Source of the DNA: Irregularibacter muris | GTDB lineage: Bacteria > Bacillota > Clostridia > Eubacteriales > Garciellaceae | Assembly (NCBI RefSeq): GCF_024622505.1 | Contig: NZ_JANKAS010000017.1 | Coordinates: forward strand, 1 to 55,237 | Direction of reading: 5' to 3' | Length of the DNA: 55,237 nucleotides | Shown here: positions 53,069 through 55,237 of the stretch, piece after piece | Position numbering within the stretch: the first letter of the stretch is position 1 | Layout of the letters: every line of letters begins with the position of its first letter | Notes under the pieces: generated by a model | Database searches by the model: none | The model's input: only the letters and a program-made list of their open reading frames with translations | What the model was told of the DNA's origin: nothing | Translations under genes and position numbers: made by a program

Positions 53069-53833
53069 ATGGAATCAACAAATAAATATTTTTTAAAAGA
53101 TTTGAGTGTTATGTTTGGCCGTTCTATGCGTCATATTTTTAGAAGTATGGATACAATTATTACAGTTTGTATCACACCAATTGCCATGATGTTATTATTC
53201 GTTTATGTATTTGGTGGCGCAATCGAAACAGGCACAGAAAATTATGTTAATTATCTATTACCAGGTATAATGTTAATGGCCATTGGTAGTGGCATTGCAT
53301 ATGTAGCTTACCGCTTATTTATAGATAAAGAGCGTGGTATTTTTGAACGTTTTCACTCTATGCCTATCGCTCGTTCTACAGTATTATGGGGCCATGTATT
53401 AACCTCATTAATTTCAAATGGAATTTCTGTAATAGTTATTATACTTGTTGCATTATTAATGGGTTTCCGTTCTTTAGCAGGAATCTTAGAGTGGTTAGCA
53501 GTATTTGGAATCCTTGGGGTATTTACACTTGCTTTGACTTGGATTGCTGTAATTGCTGGACTTGCTGCTAAAACACCAGATGGTGCAGGGGCATTCTCTT
53601 ACCCAATCATCTTCTTACCATTTATCAGTTCTGCCTTTGTACCAACAGATACGATGCCTTCAGCAGTACGTGCCTTTGCAGAAAATCAACCTGTAACTCC
53701 TATTGTAGAAGCTATTCGTAATATATTAGCAAACCAGCCAGTAGGGAGTGAGATATGGACTGCTTTGGTTTGGTGTATAGCAATAATAGTTGTTGCCTAT
53801 ATATTTGCAATGAAAATTTATAAGAAATTATAA
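53069..53833 (+). CDS. ABC-2 type exporter permease (DrrB-like)
   Basis: A 254-residue membrane protein with six hydrophobic segments, matching the ABC-2 class. The conserved ERGIFERFHSMPIARSTVLWGH loop (about residues 89-110) and the C-terminal GSEIW segment are typical of DrrB. Its ATG follows the ATPase stop directly (TAAATG), with GGGGGAG before. Together with the ATPase it likely exports a hydrophobic drug or peptide under PadR control. Confidence 0.9.
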   Translation: MESTNKYFLKDLSVMFGRSMRHIFRSMDTIITVCITPIAMMLLFVYVFGGAIETGTENYVNYLLPGIMLMAIGSGIAYVAYRLFIDKERGIFERFHSMPIARSTVLWGHVLTSLISNGISVIVIILVALLMGFRSLAGILEWLAVFGILGVFTLALTWIAVIAGLAAKTPDGAGAFSYPIIFLPFISSAFVPTDTMPSAVRAFAENQPVTPIVEAIRNILANQPVGSEIWTALVWCIAIIVVAYIFAMKIYKKL

Positions 53834-54159
53834 CCTATCTTTATACTAAGTACAGTTACTCACCTATAGGAGTAAATTTTGCAAAAAAGGCTATTATATT
53901 AATAATCTTTTGCATAATTGTATAAATACCATGTATAGTATAGTATTTTATAAGTATATTTTGATTTCATAGATTTTCAACAAAATGGGTACACAACTAA
54001 TAGGATACTGAATTTTCCATCCTCCTTTTTAGAAGATACATCTTTACGCAAAATCTATATTAATGTGTATTAGTATCATTTCTCTATCACAAGACATGTG
54101 GAGACAGTGGTATTGATGTTGAAACTATAAAATATATTCCCGAAAGGTTGGGGTAAAAT
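53834..54159. other. gene-free stretch after exporter genes
   Basis: A 326-base AT-rich stretch with no coding frame of note. TTTTATAAG-type promoter-like runs occur near 53950 but none is convincing. It separates the acquired block from the HIT gene and may hold an element junction. Confidence 0.4.
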
Positions 54160-54630
54160 ATGAATGACTGGAAAAAGGATAGGATAAATACTGCTCTCAA
54201 TGGTACAAACCCTACTGTTTTAGCTAAGATGAAAAGTGGTTTCGCCGTTTTTGGAGACACGCAGTTTCTTCCAGGATATTGCGTTTTATTAGCTTATCCT
54301 CAGACTAATAGTTTAAATGATTTGACATTAAAGGAACGCTCCGAATTTTTAACTGATATGACCTTAATAGGCGATGCAATTTCTCAGGTATATCATCCTT
54401 TAAGAATAAACTATGATATTTTAGGAAATACAGATGCATTTTTGCATGCTCATATATTCCCCAGATATGAATATGAAGAAGAAAAATATAAAACAAAACC
54501 AGTATGGCTCTACGATCCTAGCAATTGGAGTAATCCAGAATTTCAATTCAAGCAAGATAAATACCAAGAAAAAAGACTCGCTTTGCAGAAAAAGTTAATA
54601 GAATTAATTGATAGTTACAAAATCTACTAA
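54160..54630 (+). CDS. HIT-family hydrolase or nucleotidyltransferase-like protein
   Basis: A 156-residue protein with the HIT-type motif HAHIFPRY near residue 94, following a LNYDILGNTDAF-like stretch, and a GDTQFLPGYCVLLAY core. HIT proteins cleave dinucleoside polyphosphates or related nucleotides. The third His of HxHxH is replaced by Phe, as in several Firmicute members, so catalysis may differ. An AGGTTGGGG region is before the ATG. Substrate unknown. Confidence 0.8.
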   Translation: MNDWKKDRINTALNGTNPTVLAKMKSGFAVFGDTQFLPGYCVLLAYPQTNSLNDLTLKERSEFLTDMTLIGDAISQVYHPLRINYDILGNTDAFLHAHIFPRYEYEEEKYKTKPVWLYDPSNWSNPEFQFKQDKYQEKRLALQKKLIELIDSYKIY

Positions 54631-54810
54631 AAAGTACACGTTATCAGCGTCTTTACTTTTTCCTCCGTGAAAAAAGTCCATAAGGGCAGTTTTCATAATC
54701 AAGTGGTTAGGTAAGAATAATAAATTGCAATGAGGTAGAAAATTATAAGATGAATAAATCATATTTACTTCACCTATAATATAATATATAATACAAACAA
54801 TAACTTAAAT

Positions 54811-55091
54811 GCAAGGAAAAGGAAAGTAACTTTAAATATGCTTTTACAGAGAGTTCCATTATGGTGAGAAGGAGCAAAGAATATTAAAGTGAAAATGGCC
54901 TTGGAGCTGTGCACCGAGATCATCAGATTTAGGCTGCAACGGGTGCACCCGTTATAGTGATAGAGTATAATTACATTAATGTAACGTACTTGAAAAGGCA
55001 TGTATCGTGAGGTACAGGTAAATTAGGATGGTAACGCGAAGTTTTAACTCTCGTTCCTAAGAATATTTTCTTAGGTTCGGGAGTTTTTTTA
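54811..55091 (+). promoter_or_regulatory. T-box riboswitch, probable methionine specifier AUG
   Basis: Stem I features are clear: AAGTA at 54824-54828, AGAGAG with GGTGAGAAGG around 54849-54873, and the 3' pattern GAAA-ATG-G-CCTT with ATG at 54895-54897. CCTT can pair with AAGG at 54813-54816, the same geometry as in the valine T-box. The T-box core GGATGGTAACGCG (55026-55038) keeps TGGT for binding the tRNA end, although the usual ACC is AAC. A terminator AACTCTCG...GAGTTTTTTT (55046-55091) follows. The target gene is outside the window; methionyl-tRNA synthetase or a methionine gene is expected. Confidence 0.82.
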
Positions 55092-55237
55092 TTAATTTTT
55101 ATAAAAATATAAGCAATCTGGTAATATGTCAACAACTAAATTTGAAAGTAATATAGTGAATGAATAAAAAAGGGCATAACAAATAAACCTTGAGATAAAA
55201 AGCAAAAAATCAAGGTAGAAGAAAGCTATGAATTAGG
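55092..55237 (+). other. 5' region of the T-box target, no gene start seen
   Basis: Beyond the T-box terminator no open reading frame with a convincing ribosome binding site begins before the window ends. ACCTTGA (55189-55195) and TCAAGGT (55210-55216) can form a small hairpin. The regulated gene most likely starts just outside. Confidence 0.5.

Noticed and set aside
54774-55001. 75-codon minus-strand frame
   Set aside because: It is antisense to the T-box leader, so its apparent coding is explained by the RNA structure.
1-55237. CRISPR arrays, tRNA or rRNA genes
   Set aside because: No regularly spaced direct repeats, no tRNA cloverleaf and no rRNA-like sequence were seen when reading both strands.

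Overview
The window looks like a chromosome segment of a low-GC, spore-forming, anaerobic Clostridia-type Firmicute. The signs are AT-rich DNA with AGGAGG-type ribosome binding sites, T-box leaders, CotF-type spore coat genes, a LevR/sigma-54 PTS system, DUF1540 and DUF2383 proteins, ferredoxin-type and Fe-dependent alcohol dehydrogenases, and no respiratory-chain genes. I cannot name the species.

Layout. 1-127: end of an IS3-family insertion sequence. 144-9157: housekeeping and metal genes (FG-GAP-like membrane protein, ZIP transporter, hemerythrin, a GUA-specifier T-box reading into a 52-residue membrane protein and valS, udk, and mgtE behind an unusual leader). 9158-13596: YqhD/BDH-type alcohol dehydrogenase, DUF362 ferredoxin protein, mannitol-1-phosphate dehydrogenase-like protein, YczE-like membrane protein. 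14076-21736: first sugar locus (mannose-family PTS IIA-IIB-IIC-IID, class II aldolase, zinc dehydrogenase), read from a canonical sigma-54 promoter with a cre-like site and driven by LevR. 22841-29742: second sugar locus (aldolase, zinc dehydrogenase, fused IIC-IID, IIA, IIB, SDR, P-loop kinase) with a divergent RpiR-type regulator. 30037-31663: two broken genes (LevR-like AAA+ fragment; macro-domain gene with an in-frame stop) around a HAD phosphatase.

31977-38037: ferritin-like protein, an ABC importer with two tandem near-identical substrate-binding lipoproteins, and a YjiH membrane protein. 38151-42249: glycosyltransferase 51, small proteins, a lipoprotein and a stand-alone glutamate synthase-like flavoprotein. 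42384-45479: complete zinc operon znuC-znuB-zur-znuA with promoter and candidate operator. 45689-47344: DUF1540, two very small membrane proteins, two coat proteins. 47590-50701: pepA and an RlmD-type rRNA methyltransferase. 50832-53833: a likely acquired block of PadR, two DUF1048 proteins, a KTR protein and a DrrAB-like exporter. 54160-55237: a HIT protein and a second T-box, probably methionine-specific, whose target gene lies beyond the window.

How the genes work together. Both sugar loci combine PTS import with a dehydrogenase and a class II aldolase. Locus 2 has the enzyme set of the L-sorbose pathway (ketose-1-phosphate reductase, polyol-phosphate dehydrogenase, aldolase). Locus 1 plus the neighbouring mtlD-like gene could do the same through mannitol-1-phosphate. 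The most unusual structures are the mgtE leader (MITE-like element plus a small ORF with an excellent ribosome binding site), the related repeat copies around mgtE and after pepA, the IIC-IID fusion, the tandem binding proteins whose differences are concentrated in one segment, and the nearly intact macro-domain gene interrupted by one stop codon.
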